Source: Sphingobium sp. Ant17
GTDB lineage: Bacteria; Pseudomonadota; Alphaproteobacteria; Sphingomonadales; Sphingomonadaceae
Reading direction: 5' to 3'
DNA: 64,000 nt
Assembly: GCF_000588875.1 (NCBI RefSeq)
Contig: NZ_JEMV01000025.1
Location: 1-64,000, forward strand
Shown here: piece by piece, positions 36,270 to 45,262 of the stretch
Position numbering within the stretch: position 1 is the stretch's first letter
How the letters are laid out: each line of letters begins with the position of its first letter
Notes under the pieces: generated by a model
Seen by the model: the letters and a program-made list of their open reading frames with translations, nothing else
What the model was told of the DNA's origin: nothing
Databases searched by the model: none
Program-made: the position numbers and the translations under genes

Positions 36270-37460
36270 ATGGCACGCATTCGTTGGCTCACCTATTTGA
36301 TGTTCCTGATGTTCGCGATGACATCGGAATCGGTCGGGGTGATCATTCCGTCGGTGATCCGCGAATTCGGCCTGGGCATGACGGCAGGCGGTGCCTTTCA
36401 TTATGCGACGATGAGCGGCATTGCGCTGGGTGGCGTGTTGCTGGGATCGCTGGCGGACCGGTTCGGACGCAAGCCGACGATTTTGGTGGGCCTCGCGCTG
36501 TTCGGCTTGAGCGCCTCCTTGTTCGCCTGGGTGAGTAGTTTCGGCCTGTTTCTGGTCCTGCTGTTCGTCGGCGGGCTGGCTGTCGGCATCTTCAAGACGG
36601 CGGCGCTGGCATTGATCGGCGACATATCGACATCGACGCGCGCGCATACGGCGACTATGAACGTCGTGGAGGGTTTTTTCGGCATCGGTGCGATTATCGG
36701 GCCGGCGATCGTCGCCTATCTGCTGTCGCATGATGCGTCGTGGAAATGGCTCTATCTGATCGCCGCCGCGCTGTGCGGCCTGCTCATGGTTCTGGCCTGG
36801 CGCGTGCCCTACCCTCCGGTGCAGGCAAAGGCGGACAGCGCGCCGATGGCCGACATGCTGGCGATGATGCGCAACCGCTATGCCCTGGCCTTCAGCAGCG
36901 GGATCATGCTCTATGTCGGCGTCGAGACCGCCATCTATGTGTGGATGCCAACCTTGTTGGCGGGTTATGCCGGGCCGGGCTGGCAATGGGCGGCCTATGC
37001 GCTGTCGATCTTCTTCATCCTGCGCGTCATTGGCCGCTTTGCCGGTTTCTGGCTGCTGGAGCGGTTCAACTGGACCGCCGTGCTGGGCTCGTGCGGCATT
37101 GCCATCCTGCTGTGCTTTGCGCTTGCCATTTTTGGCGGTCGGCCGATGGCGGTGATGACGCTGCCTTTGTCGGGCCTGTTCATGTCGGTGTTGTATCCGA
37201 CGCTCAATTCCAAGGGCATCAGTTGTTTTCCCAAGCCCCAGCATGGCGCGATTTCGGGCGTCATCCTGTTCTTCACCTGCGTCAGTGCAGTCGTGGCCCC
37301 GCTGGCGATGGGGTTGATCGGCGATTATTTCGGCGACGCCATCTATGGCTTCTACCTCGCGACGCTGCTTGCGGCCATGCTGGCGGTGGGGCTGGTGCTC
37401 AACATGATCTTCGATCCGGCGAGCGGCGAGTTGGCGCGGCGGGGCGCGATTGATTATTGA
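36270..37460 (+). CDS. MFS transporter (aromatic-acid/H+ symporter-like)
   Basis: A 396-aa protein with 12 predicted transmembrane helices. The signature loop GSLADRFGRKPTILVGLALFG between TM2 and TM3 is the MFS motif. Overall it resembles small-acid symporters more than the GPH sugar permeases elsewhere in the window. Located at the end of the GH68/esterase locus, it could import the aromatic acids freed by the feruloyl-esterase-like protein. The specificity is inferred from context only. Confidence 0.8.
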   Translation: MARIRWLTYLMFLMFAMTSESVGVIIPSVIREFGLGMTAGGAFHYATMSGIALGGVLLGSLADRFGRKPTILVGLALFGLSASLFAWVSSFGLFLVLLFVGGLAVGIFKTAALALIGDISTSTRAHTATMNVVEGFFGIGAIIGPAIVAYLLSHDASWKWLYLIAAALCGLLMVLAWRVPYPPVQAKADSAPMADMLAMMRNRYALAFSSGIMLYVGVETAIYVWMPTLLAGYAGPGWQWAAYALSIFFILRVIGRFAGFWLLERFNWTAVLGSCGIAILLCFALAIFGGRPMAVMTLPLSGLFMSVLYPTLNSKGISCFPKPQHGAISGVILFFTCVSAVVAPLAMGLIGDYFGDAIYGFYLATLLAAMLAVGLVLNMIFDPASGELARRGAIDY

Positions 37461-37602
37461 TCGCGGGTCGAGGGACAGGATGGCGATCCAGGCGCGCGAC
37501 ACGTCCTGGACGCATCAGTGTCCGGCGAGAAGGTCAGCGAAGGCTGTGTTTAAAGAGCCGCAGCGACGATGCGCGCGAATCTGGCGTAGCAGCCATTACC
37601 GA

Positions 37603-37998
37603 TCAGGCCATTGCGAATGCCTTGAGCGCGCGCAGATCACGGGTGATCCATTTGGCGTCGCGGGCAAACATCTCATCATCCATACCGGGCTGACGGAAAA
37701 GCGTCAGCATGACCTCTGCCCCTTCGCCATTGGCGATGACGCGCAGGGGGACATGGATTTCCTGGCCATTTCCGGCATCGACATAATGATCCATCAACCC
37801 GAACGCATTGTGCGGCGTGAAGCGGATCGTAACCGGGCCTTCCGGTCCATCGGCCATCCATCGGTCGCCTTCCTGACGAAGATTGGATTCGGCGAGGCCT
37901 GAAGCCCATTTGGGAAAGACATCCGGTAGCCAGATGCTGTCGTAAAGTGCGCGCCAATCCCGGTCGATCGATATGCTGTAGGTGCGTGCGGGCAGCAT
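37603..37998 (-). CDS. SRPBCC (START-like) family protein
   Basis: A 131-aa protein with a START/Bet v1-like pattern: N-terminal SISIDRDWRALYDSIWLPDVFPKWA, a beta-rich middle (VTIRFTPHNAFGLMDHYV), and a C-terminal helix (DDEMFARDAKWITRDLRALKAF). Such proteins bind hydrophobic ligands in a cavity or act as toxin- or polyketide-type modules. ATG 37998 is chosen because GGAAAGG precedes it; ATG 38022 is an alternative. It is divergent from the diguanylate cyclase gene. Ligand unknown. Confidence 0.65.
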   Translation of the reverse strand: MLPARTYSISIDRDWRALYDSIWLPDVFPKWASGLAESNLRQEGDRWMADGPEGPVTIRFTPHNAFGLMDHYVDAGNGQEIHVPLRVIANGEGAEVMLTLFRQPGMDDEMFARDAKWITRDLRALKAFAMA

Positions 37999-38157
37999 GA
38001 CGCCTTTCCATCCCATGGCCAAAGTTGTGGCCCGATAGCGCGATCAGCACGGGGTGTCACCGATTGATAGGTCCAGGCCTCGTCGCCACTGTACCTTGCC
38101 CTTTCCGTTCGGCGCATCGGTAGGACGCTGTTAATAGTCTTGCTGGCATGGTGGCGT

Positions 38158-39369
38158 ATGGAGAGACGGGCGCGTAATGGATCGCATCGCCGATTTTCGG
38201 CATTCGGCACGGCTGGTGGCGTCACGTTGCCGGACGCGGTATATCGTGATCTGGTATCGACGCTCTTTACGATGGCCATGCCGATTATGGGCTTTGGTGT
38301 CCTCTACGCCCTCGTCGGCACGCTTATCTATCTCAAGTGGCAGGACGGGCTGATCGCGACTCTAACCGGCACCGCCATAGTTGTTACCGTTGCGCGTGTC
38401 TGGCTCATCAAAGCCTATAATGCAGCGGGCAGCACCACGCAGGATGTCCCAGCGCTAAAAGCCTGGGAGAGGCGCTATGCGTTTCTGACTTATATTTTTG
38501 CGCTTCTACTCGCAGCGCTCCATATTCGCGCCTTGGTCGCGCACGAACCGCTCGTTCATATTGCCACGATCAGCCTCATCTTCACCTTCGGTGCCGGGAT
38601 CGTATCGCGCAACGCATCGCGCCCGCGGCTATGCGTCACAAGCCTGTCGCTGGTGGTTCTGCCGACCGCCGTCGCCATGATGATGCATGCCATGAACGAA
38701 TTCGAGCAACATCTTCATGCCGAATTTTTCGCGTTGCAGGCATTTTTTCTTGTCACGGTGGCGTTGATGAGCTTGCAGTCCGTGCGACATCTTTATGCTT
38801 CGTCCGTCGAGCATCTGACGACCAAACATGACCTTGCCAAACTTGCGCGTTTTGATCCGCTGACAGGACTGCCCAACCGCCTCCTGCTACGCGAGACTTT
38901 TCAGGCCAACGTCCAGTCGTCGCAAACTGGCGAACAGATGGCGATCCACTATCTCGATTTGGACGGCTTCAAGGCAATCAATGATCGATATGGCCATCCT
39001 GCCGGGGACGCAATGCTGCGAGAGGTCGCACGGCGTCTTCAACTCATGATCCGAACAGAAGACGTCGCCTGCCGTCTGGGGGGCGACGAATTTCTATTGC
39101 TTCAATGCCAGGTGCGGCATCCGGATCAAGCCGACCTGCTCGCACGGCGCATCATCAAGCAACTGAGCGAGCCCTATCTGATCGATGGAATAGAGATGCG
39201 CATAACGGTCAGCGTCGGAATCGCGATGGCACCGGAGTTCGGCCTGGAACTGGAGCGGTTGATGGCCTTTGCCGATACTGCCCTGTATCGATCAAAGGCC
39301 AAAGGAAAGGCGCAGGTGCATTTTTGCACGGTGGAGGATCTCCACCAGTCCGGCCTGGCGGTAGCCTGA
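38158..39369 (+). CDS. Membrane-bound diguanylate cyclase (GGDEF)
   Basis: A 403-aa protein with an N-terminal membrane region of about six transmembrane segments (residues ~25-200) and a C-terminal GGDEF domain. The active site is intact (RLGGDEFLLLQ), with DPLTGLPNR at the domain start, LDLDGFKAIND and YGHPAGD. A product-inhibition I-site RTED lies five residues before GGDEF. There is no EAL domain. It makes cyclic di-GMP in response to an unknown membrane signal. ATG 38158 is the best ATG for the full membrane region; an upstream TTG (38140) and internal Met codons are alternatives. Confidence 0.88.
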   Translation: MERRARNGSHRRFSAFGTAGGVTLPDAVYRDLVSTLFTMAMPIMGFGVLYALVGTLIYLKWQDGLIATLTGTAIVVTVARVWLIKAYNAAGSTTQDVPALKAWERRYAFLTYIFALLLAALHIRALVAHEPLVHIATISLIFTFGAGIVSRNASRPRLCVTSLSLVVLPTAVAMMMHAMNEFEQHLHAEFFALQAFFLVTVALMSLQSVRHLYASSVEHLTTKHDLAKLARFDPLTGLPNRLLLRETFQANVQSSQTGEQMAIHYLDLDGFKAINDRYGHPAGDAMLREVARRLQLMIRTEDVACRLGGDEFLLLQCQVRHPDQADLLARRIIKQLSEPYLIDGIEMRITVSVGIAMAPEFGLELERLMAFADTALYRSKAKGKAQVHFCTVEDLHQSGLAVA

Positions 39370-39394
39370 GACCGGCAGCGCATCTTCTTCCCCC

Positions 39395-40669
39395 CTACCG
39401 CGAGCGGCGCACGGGGTTGATCGCGAAGGCACCCAGCAGGGCAAACACCGCGCCCGTCAGATAGATGGCGGCATAATTTTTGCCGCCCGCGCTGCCCACC
39501 GCCAGGATGATCGGGGCGATTGCCGGGGCCAGGGATTGCGGCAGGGAATTGGCGATCTGGAACACGCTCATATCCTTCGCACGGTCTTCCTCGCTTGGCA
39601 GGATGGCCGCCAGCAGCGCCAGATCGACGGCGAAATAGAGGCCCTTGCCGATCCCCGCCAAGGCCACGCCTACCAGAAATTGCGACACGGATGGCGCGAG
39701 CGCGATGACCAGAAACCCCGACGCTTCCAACGCGGCTGCGACGAAGATGAGCGGCTTGCGGCGACCCGTCCAGTCGGTGATGAAACCGCCGACGAGCGAA
39801 ATGGCGATGGTGGCCGACGCGATGATCGCCATCGACTTGACCATCACCTGCGTCGCGTCCGATCGGCTGAGCGACAACTGGTCGGTCAGAAAGAAAAGCT
39901 GATAGGTCAGGAGGAAGGACCAGGCCATCATGATCAGGAAGCGGCTGCCGAAGGCCCAGCTGAAATCCCAATCACGGAACGGCGCGAAGATGGACCGGAA
40001 CATCAGGCCGGGGCTCATCCTGACGTCGCTGCTGACCGCCGGACGATCGGGCAGGATGACGCATAAGGTGAGGATGCTGACGACCGTGATGGCAAAGGGC
40101 ACCAGGAACATCATCAGGTCCGAGGATTGGGTATATTGGGTGATCCAGCTGCCCGCGAAGGTGCCTGCCGTCGATGTCATGCCGAGCATGCCTGCAACGC
40201 GCCCCTGCATACGGACTGGGATGATGTCGGGCAAAATGGGAAGGCAGGCCGCCTGCATGGCGTTGAAGCCAGCCTGACAGATGACCCAGCCGATGCCCAG
40301 GATCAGGAGGTTTGGCGCGGTGCCAAGAATCGTCAACCCCAATCCGCTGACCAACAATCCGCCCAGCAACCAGGGACGACGGCGGCCGAACCGGCTGCGG
40401 GTGCGATCCGACAGGGCGCCGCAGATCGGCGTGATGACGAGCGCGACGAAACCACCAATGGCAAGGATGATGCCCAGCCAGCGGCCCTTTTCAGCTTCAC
40501 CGGCAATTTCGCTGACGCGCAGCGCGATGGTGATGACGACCGGCGTCAGCAGCGCGATCCAGATGCCGAATTGGGCCAGCACATAGATGGCGATGAAGCC
40601 GAGCGACACGGGCGGACGCGCCTTATGCTCTGTCGGTTCGCCGATCATGGCCGTTTCGATGGGGTTCAT
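39395..40669 (-). CDS. MFS transporter of the sulfatase/GH3 locus
   Basis: A 424-aa, 12-helix transporter. The TM2-TM3 loop SDRTRSRFGRRRPWLLGG is typical of sugar-transporting MFS/GPH-like proteins. It is 91 bp downstream of the sulfatase gene on the same strand and is the last gene of that cluster. It probably carries the mono- or disaccharide released by the periplasmic sulfatases and GH3 enzymes across the inner membrane. It converges on the diguanylate cyclase gene (25 bp). Confidence 0.85.
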   Translation of the reverse strand: MNPIETAMIGEPTEHKARPPVSLGFIAIYVLAQFGIWIALLTPVVITIALRVSEIAGEAEKGRWLGIILAIGGFVALVITPICGALSDRTRSRFGRRRPWLLGGLLVSGLGLTILGTAPNLLILGIGWVICQAGFNAMQAACLPILPDIIPVRMQGRVAGMLGMTSTAGTFAGSWITQYTQSSDLMMFLVPFAITVVSILTLCVILPDRPAVSSDVRMSPGLMFRSIFAPFRDWDFSWAFGSRFLIMMAWSFLLTYQLFFLTDQLSLSRSDATQVMVKSMAIIASATIAISLVGGFITDWTGRRKPLIFVAAALEASGFLVIALAPSVSQFLVGVALAGIGKGLYFAVDLALLAAILPSEEDRAKDMSVFQIANSLPQSLAPAIAPIILAVGSAGGKNYAAIYLTGAVFALLGAFAINPVRRSR

Positions 40670-40760
40670 CCTGCCTTCGCCTTCCCATAGGCCGCAATGT
40701 CGGCGACAGGGTGATGCGCGTGCAGTCGCATCGCCCCGATAGAATGGACGCTATCGCCGA

Positions 40761-42401
40761 TCACGGCCGATAGGCCTTGCCAGCGGCATCTGCCTTCAGC
40801 TTGGCGGGCGTGTCGGCAAACAGGTCGTTCATCTTCGATGGCAGGTTGGGCTGGACATACCAGTCGGCCGGGAAATCGGCGGCATGAGAACCGTTGATAT
40901 TGCGATGGACCAGCCCCGAACTTGTCTTGCGGGTATAGGGCACGACATGCTGGCCGTTGCGGTTGCCGAGTTGGTCGAACAAGGCCTTGCGCAAGGTGAT
41001 CTTGGTGTCGAGCCAGGCCGGATCTTCGATCAGATTATGCATCTCGTCAGGGTCGGTCTTGAGGTCATATAGTTCCTCCAGATCCCAGACGCCGTGATAT
41101 TGGATGTATTTCACACGGTCCCGCTCGATCGCAAAGGTCGTGGGGGTCTGCGGGAAGCTCCATTCCCAATAATATTCATAGACGAAATCGCCGGGATTCC
41201 AGGCTTTTTCGTCGATCTTGCCTTCGGCCACGGACAGGAAGCTCTTGCCTTCCATCTGCTGCGGCTTGGCGACATGGGCGATATCGAGGAAGGTGGGCGC
41301 GAGGTCGAGGTTGCGCACGACCGCCGGGTTGGTGACGCCCTTGGGCACCATGCCCGGTGCCCAGACGATCATCGGCACGCGGACCGAGGGTTCATAGGCG
41401 TTACGCTTGTCGATCAGGCCATGTTCGCCGATCATGAAACCATTGTCGGAATAGAAGACGACCATGGTATTCTTGTCGAGCTTGTTCTTCTTCAAATAAG
41501 CCATGATGCGGCCCAGGCTGTCATCGACGGGGCTGAGCGTGCGATAATAGTCGCGGACCTGCTCGGTCATGGGATTGTCCGTATGATAGGGGAAGTCCGC
41601 GCCATGCCAGCTGTTGCGCTGGTTCTGGACCCACAGAGGCTTGCCCGCATTATTTTCCGGCGTGTTCGCCATGCTGGCGGGCAGCTTGATGTCGAGCTTG
41701 CTATATTGGCTCTTGTAGCGTTCGGGCGGCAGCGGGTCGCTATGAACGGCCTTGTGGCTGAGATAGAGGAAGAAGGGCTTGGCCGTGTCGCGGCCCTTTT
41801 CCAGCCAGTTCATCGCATAATCAGTCAGTTCATCGGTGATGTAGCCGGTGCGCTTCACCGCCGTACCATCGACGTTGAGCATTTGCCGATCGCCCGCTGC
41901 GAGTCGTTCGGGTGAGAGCAATTCGTTGGGAAAATAGGTGCCCTGCCCCTTGAAGCTGACCCATTTGTCAAAGCCTTCGCGCGGTGCATCGGTGTCGAAA
42001 CCCATATGCCATTTGCCGAAGAAGCCGGTCTGATAGCCTGCCTGTTGGAGATATTTGGGGAAGAAGGTCAGCCCTTCCTCCGAACTATTATTATTGTCGA
42101 CCACGCCATGGTTGCGCGCGGTCTGGCCGGTCAGGATCGTCGCTCGACTGGGCGAGCACAGCGAGGAGGTGACGACGGCATTGGGGAAATAGACGCCATT
42201 CTTGGCCAGCGCGTCTATGTTCGGCGTTTGGAGCCCCGGCGTCAGAAAGCCCATCGCATCATAGCGCAGATCATCCACCAGCACGAAGATCATGTTGGTC
42301 GGCTTTTGCGGCGCATTGACGGGCTTGGCCAGTACGCCCGGTCCCAACAAGGTGCAAGCGGCAAGGGCGGCGGCGCGCAGCGCGCGGCGGGCGTTCTTCA
42401 T
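40761..42401 (-). CDS. Sulfatase, N-acetylglucosamine-6-sulfatase-like
   Basis: A 546-aa exported type I sulfatase. The signal peptide spans about residues 1-25. Metal-binding DD (VLVDDLRYDAMG) precedes the formylglycine motif C-S-P-S-R with Cys82 in SSLCSPSRATILTG. Further blocks are GKWHMG, LYLSHKAVH and YSDNG...GEHGL. The segments around the catalytic Cys and LSHKAVH resemble human GNS and bacterial GlcNAc-6-O-sulfatases, so 6-sulfated GlcNAc is the likely substrate; this is family-level inference. ATG 42401 overlaps the stop of the formylglycine-generating enzyme gene (ATGA), coupling enzyme and activator. Confidence 0.9.
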   Translation of the reverse strand: MKNARRALRAAALAACTLLGPGVLAKPVNAPQKPTNMIFVLVDDLRYDAMGFLTPGLQTPNIDALAKNGVYFPNAVVTSSLCSPSRATILTGQTARNHGVVDNNNSSEEGLTFFPKYLQQAGYQTGFFGKWHMGFDTDAPREGFDKWVSFKGQGTYFPNELLSPERLAAGDRQMLNVDGTAVKRTGYITDELTDYAMNWLEKGRDTAKPFFLYLSHKAVHSDPLPPERYKSQYSKLDIKLPASMANTPENNAGKPLWVQNQRNSWHGADFPYHTDNPMTEQVRDYYRTLSPVDDSLGRIMAYLKKNKLDKNTMVVFYSDNGFMIGEHGLIDKRNAYEPSVRVPMIVWAPGMVPKGVTNPAVVRNLDLAPTFLDIAHVAKPQQMEGKSFLSVAEGKIDEKAWNPGDFVYEYYWEWSFPQTPTTFAIERDRVKYIQYHGVWDLEELYDLKTDPDEMHNLIEDPAWLDTKITLRKALFDQLGNRNGQHVVPYTRKTSSGLVHRNINGSHAADFPADWYVQPNLPSKMNDLFADTPAKLKADAAGKAYRP

Positions 42402-43342
42402 GAGCGGTTTTCCTTCTTGTCGCGGATGATGCAGCGAAAGCCGATATGGCTGGTCGAACTGTCCACCGCCTGTGGGTGGCGGGCGGCCGGGCGATAGCGC
42501 TGGCAATAATTGGCGGCGCACAGATGCGACCCGCCCTTGAGCACCTTGCGCGGGATCGGTGCATCGGGGGTGGTGGGGTCTAGGCTTTCGCGCTTCGTGC
42601 CACCGCGCGGATTGGCGGGGACACAGCAACTGCCCTTGGCCTTGCGCTCGATCCGGGGCTGGGCGAACCAGTCGGTCGTCCATTCCCAGACATTGCCAAT
42701 CATGTCGAACAGGCCATGGCCGTTGGCGGGATAGGTGCGGACCGGCGATGTCCGCTCATAGCCATCGTCCAGCGTGTTGGCGAAGGGGAAAGCGCCCTGC
42801 CAGTAATTGGCCAACATCGCGCCGCCCGGTGCAAGCTCATCACCCCAAGCAAAATCGGCACCATCAAGGCCGCCACGGGCGGCATATTCCCATTCCGCTT
42901 CGGTTGGCAGCGATTTTCCTGCCCAACCCGCATAGGCTTGCGCATCGTCGAACGCGACATGGACGACGGGATGATCCTCGAGCCCGTCGAGGCTGCTGCC
43001 GGGTCCATGGGGGTGCCGCCAGTCGGTGCCGAAGCTGAATTGCCACCACTGGCTATAGTCCGCCAGATCCACCGGGCCGCGCGTGCGTTGGAACAGCAAC
43101 GACCCCGGCTGCGCCAAGGCCGGATCCATGCCGGGATAATCTTTGGGATCCGGCGCGATTTCGGCCAAAGTGATGTGGCCGGTCGCCGCCACGAAGCGCG
43201 CAAAATCCCCGTTCGTTACCGGCGTCTCGTCGATCCAGAAACCATCCACCTGAACGCGGCGCACGGGCGCTTCTTCGGGATAGAATTGGTCCGACCCCAT
43301 CTGGAACGCGCCGCCGGGCACATGGCGCATGCTGTCGGTCAT
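42398..43342 (-). CDS. Formylglycine-generating enzyme (sulfatase-modifying factor)
   Basis: A 314-aa SUMF1/FGE-type protein. Conserved parts are HVPGGAFQMGSD, DGFWIDETPVTNGDFARFV, LPTEAEWEYAARGG, NVWEWTTDW and the active-site segment GGSHLCAANYCQRYRPAAR. The latter keeps both redox/copper Cys of true FGEs, unlike many non-catalytic homologues. It oxidises the CxPxR cysteine of sulfatases to formylglycine. Cytoplasmic by lack of a signal peptide, as needed to modify unfolded sulfatases before export. It sits between two glycan genes with ATGA overlaps on both sides, a strong sign that it activates the two sulfatases of this locus. Confidence 0.92.
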   Translation of the reverse strand: MTDSMRHVPGGAFQMGSDQFYPEEAPVRRVQVDGFWIDETPVTNGDFARFVAATGHITLAEIAPDPKDYPGMDPALAQPGSLLFQRTRGPVDLADYSQWWQFSFGTDWRHPHGPGSSLDGLEDHPVVHVAFDDAQAYAGWAGKSLPTEAEWEYAARGGLDGADFAWGDELAPGGAMLANYWQGAFPFANTLDDGYERTSPVRTYPANGHGLFDMIGNVWEWTTDWFAQPRIERKAKGSCCVPANPRGGTKRESLDPTTPDAPIPRKVLKGGSHLCAANYCQRYRPAARHPQAVDSSTSHIGFRCIIRDKKENRS

Positions 43343-45262
43343 TGGCCGCCGTCCACCGTGATCCCAGCGCCGCGCGGATAGGCGGGGGGTGCGCCATCAT
43401 CGGAAAGATCGGGGCGCTGCGCCTCCACATCGGCCATCGATCGCGGCAGCGAGAAGGGCAAGTGGCCCTGTGCCGCGGCGCGGCCGGCGACCACGTCCAG
43501 CACGGCGGCATCGCTTGCGCCGAACGTGACGATCAGGGCGCGGGCCATGGGTTCTATCGCCGTCAGGATGGCCGGGCGATCCATTTCTACCGCGACGATG
43601 GTGGGGACGTGCGCGGCGGCGCGCGCAATTGCCTGCACATCCTTATCATCGGGGCGGAAGTCCAGCCTTCCTTCATGCTGGCGGGAGCCGAAGAAATGAT
43701 GGGGATGCAAGGTTTCGAACGGCGTCGCGGTGCGGACCAGCGCGACCTGTGCCTGGGCGGGGTCGTCAACCACGATGAAGCCAGCGGCGCGGGCCGCAAC
43801 CGGATCGACGCCGTGCAGCCAGATGCGCTGGCCCTGCGCGACTGGCAGGGTTGCGCGATCGTTGCGCAACAGCACTTGGCTGGCGCGCTGGACCGCATCG
43901 GCTTGGCGCTGGGCCTCAGGATTGCCGACGATCCGTGCGGCGGCCCGTTCATCGACATAAGGGTTGTCGAACAGCTCCTGTTCGAACTTCAGGCGTAGCA
44001 CCCGGCGGGCGGACTCGTCGATCCGCTGGACGCCGACCAGCCCCTTGGCGACGGCGTCGAGGATGGGCGCGGGGTCGTCGGCACCGCCGAACTGGTCGAT
44101 ACCCGCCTCTATGCCCTTGGCGAAGCGGGCTGTCTTGTCCGCCTGTTCCATGCCCCAGGGCATGCCGATCGATGCGGGCGCCTGTGGGTTGGCGGCATCG
44201 GGCGCGACGCAGGCCTGTGGGCAGTCACGCGTGATCGACCAGTCCGACAGGATCAGGCCGCGAAAACCCTTGTCGCTGCGGAGCAGGCCGGACAGCAATT
44301 GCTTGCTGAAACCACCGCCGACCGGCTCGATCGGCTGCCCTGCGATCTTTGGCCCTTGGACGATGACATAGGTCGGCATGACGCCTGCACTGCGCGCGGC
44401 CAGCGCGCCATCGAATGCGCGGATATGGTCGGCAAAGGATGCGTCGGTCAGCGTGGCATGGCGGCCATAGACATTATGCCCGTCGAAACCCTCTGGTTGC
44501 GCACCATAGCCGACCCAATGTTTGACGACGGTTGCGACGCCCTGTGCGGTCACGCCCTCTGTCCCCTGCTGGAACCCATCGACATAGGCCCCTGCCAGCG
44601 CGACACGGTGTCGGGGTCGGAACCGAAGGTCGCCGAAAAACGTGCCCAACGGGGTTCGGTGGCAAGGTCAGCCTGGGGTGACAGGGCCATATGGATGCCG
44701 ACGGCGCGATATTCGGCGCGGGCGATATCGCCGAAACGGCGCGTGACGGCCGGGTCATTGAGTGCTGCAAAACCGAGCATGTCGGGCCAGAGCGAAAAGC
44801 CGCCGCCCGTCGTGCTGGCCCCCAAGGTCGCCTGGAAATGGTGGCGCGGGTCGGTGCTGATCGTTGCTGGAATGCCAAGCGTCCGGCCTCCGCCAGTTTC
44901 TGGATCGCATTATTCTGGGCCGCCAGTTGCGCGGGCGGCACGACGAGGCGGGTAATGAAGCTGGATATATGGCGATCGCGCATCAGGCGGGTGGTCGCGG
45001 CCTGATCATAGGCCTGTCCGGCAAAGCCGATCGACGATCCGGGCGTCGGCAACGTCCCGTGCAACATCAGCCCGGCTTTTTCCGCCAGCGTCATGCGCCC
45101 CAGCAGATCCTCGACCCGCTGATCGATCGGGGCGCTTTTATCCTCATAGGGATCAAGTCGGCCATTATGATTGAGGTCGCGCCAGCCGGGCTGTGGCGCA
45201 GCGGCAGCGCTCAGGGTCAAAACCCCGACGGACGCCGCCAGCCATTTGCCCAAGCCTACCAT
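43339..45262 (-). CDS. Glycoside hydrolase family 3, beta-glucosidase-like (two frameshifts)
   Basis: About 641 aa once two missing bases are restored. Signal peptide (MVGLGKWLAASVGVLTLSAAAA), then a calcium-loop-like DLNHNGRLDPYED, RMTLAEKAGLM, VVKHWVGYG, and the nucleophile Asp in GLILSDWSITR, followed by the GH3 C-terminal domain (LRNDRATLPV). The frame breaks at about 44875-44877 (AGRL continues as IPATISTDPRHHFQATLG; GGG read as GG) and at 44600-44602 (SDPDTVS continues as LAGAYVDGFQQGTEG; GG read as G). Both breaks are single missing G/C bases. It would remove terminal beta-linked sugars in the periplasm. The start overlaps the stop of the upstream GH3 gene; its own stop overlaps the FGE start (ATGA). 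Confidence 0.87.

Noticed and set aside
34905..37502. Very long antisense open frame (865 codons, minus strand) across the TonB, DUF3237 and MFS genes
   Set aside because: It mirrors genuine plus-strand genes with clear domains; its translation is rich in Arg, Gln and His with no recognisable motif, as expected for high-GC antisense frames.
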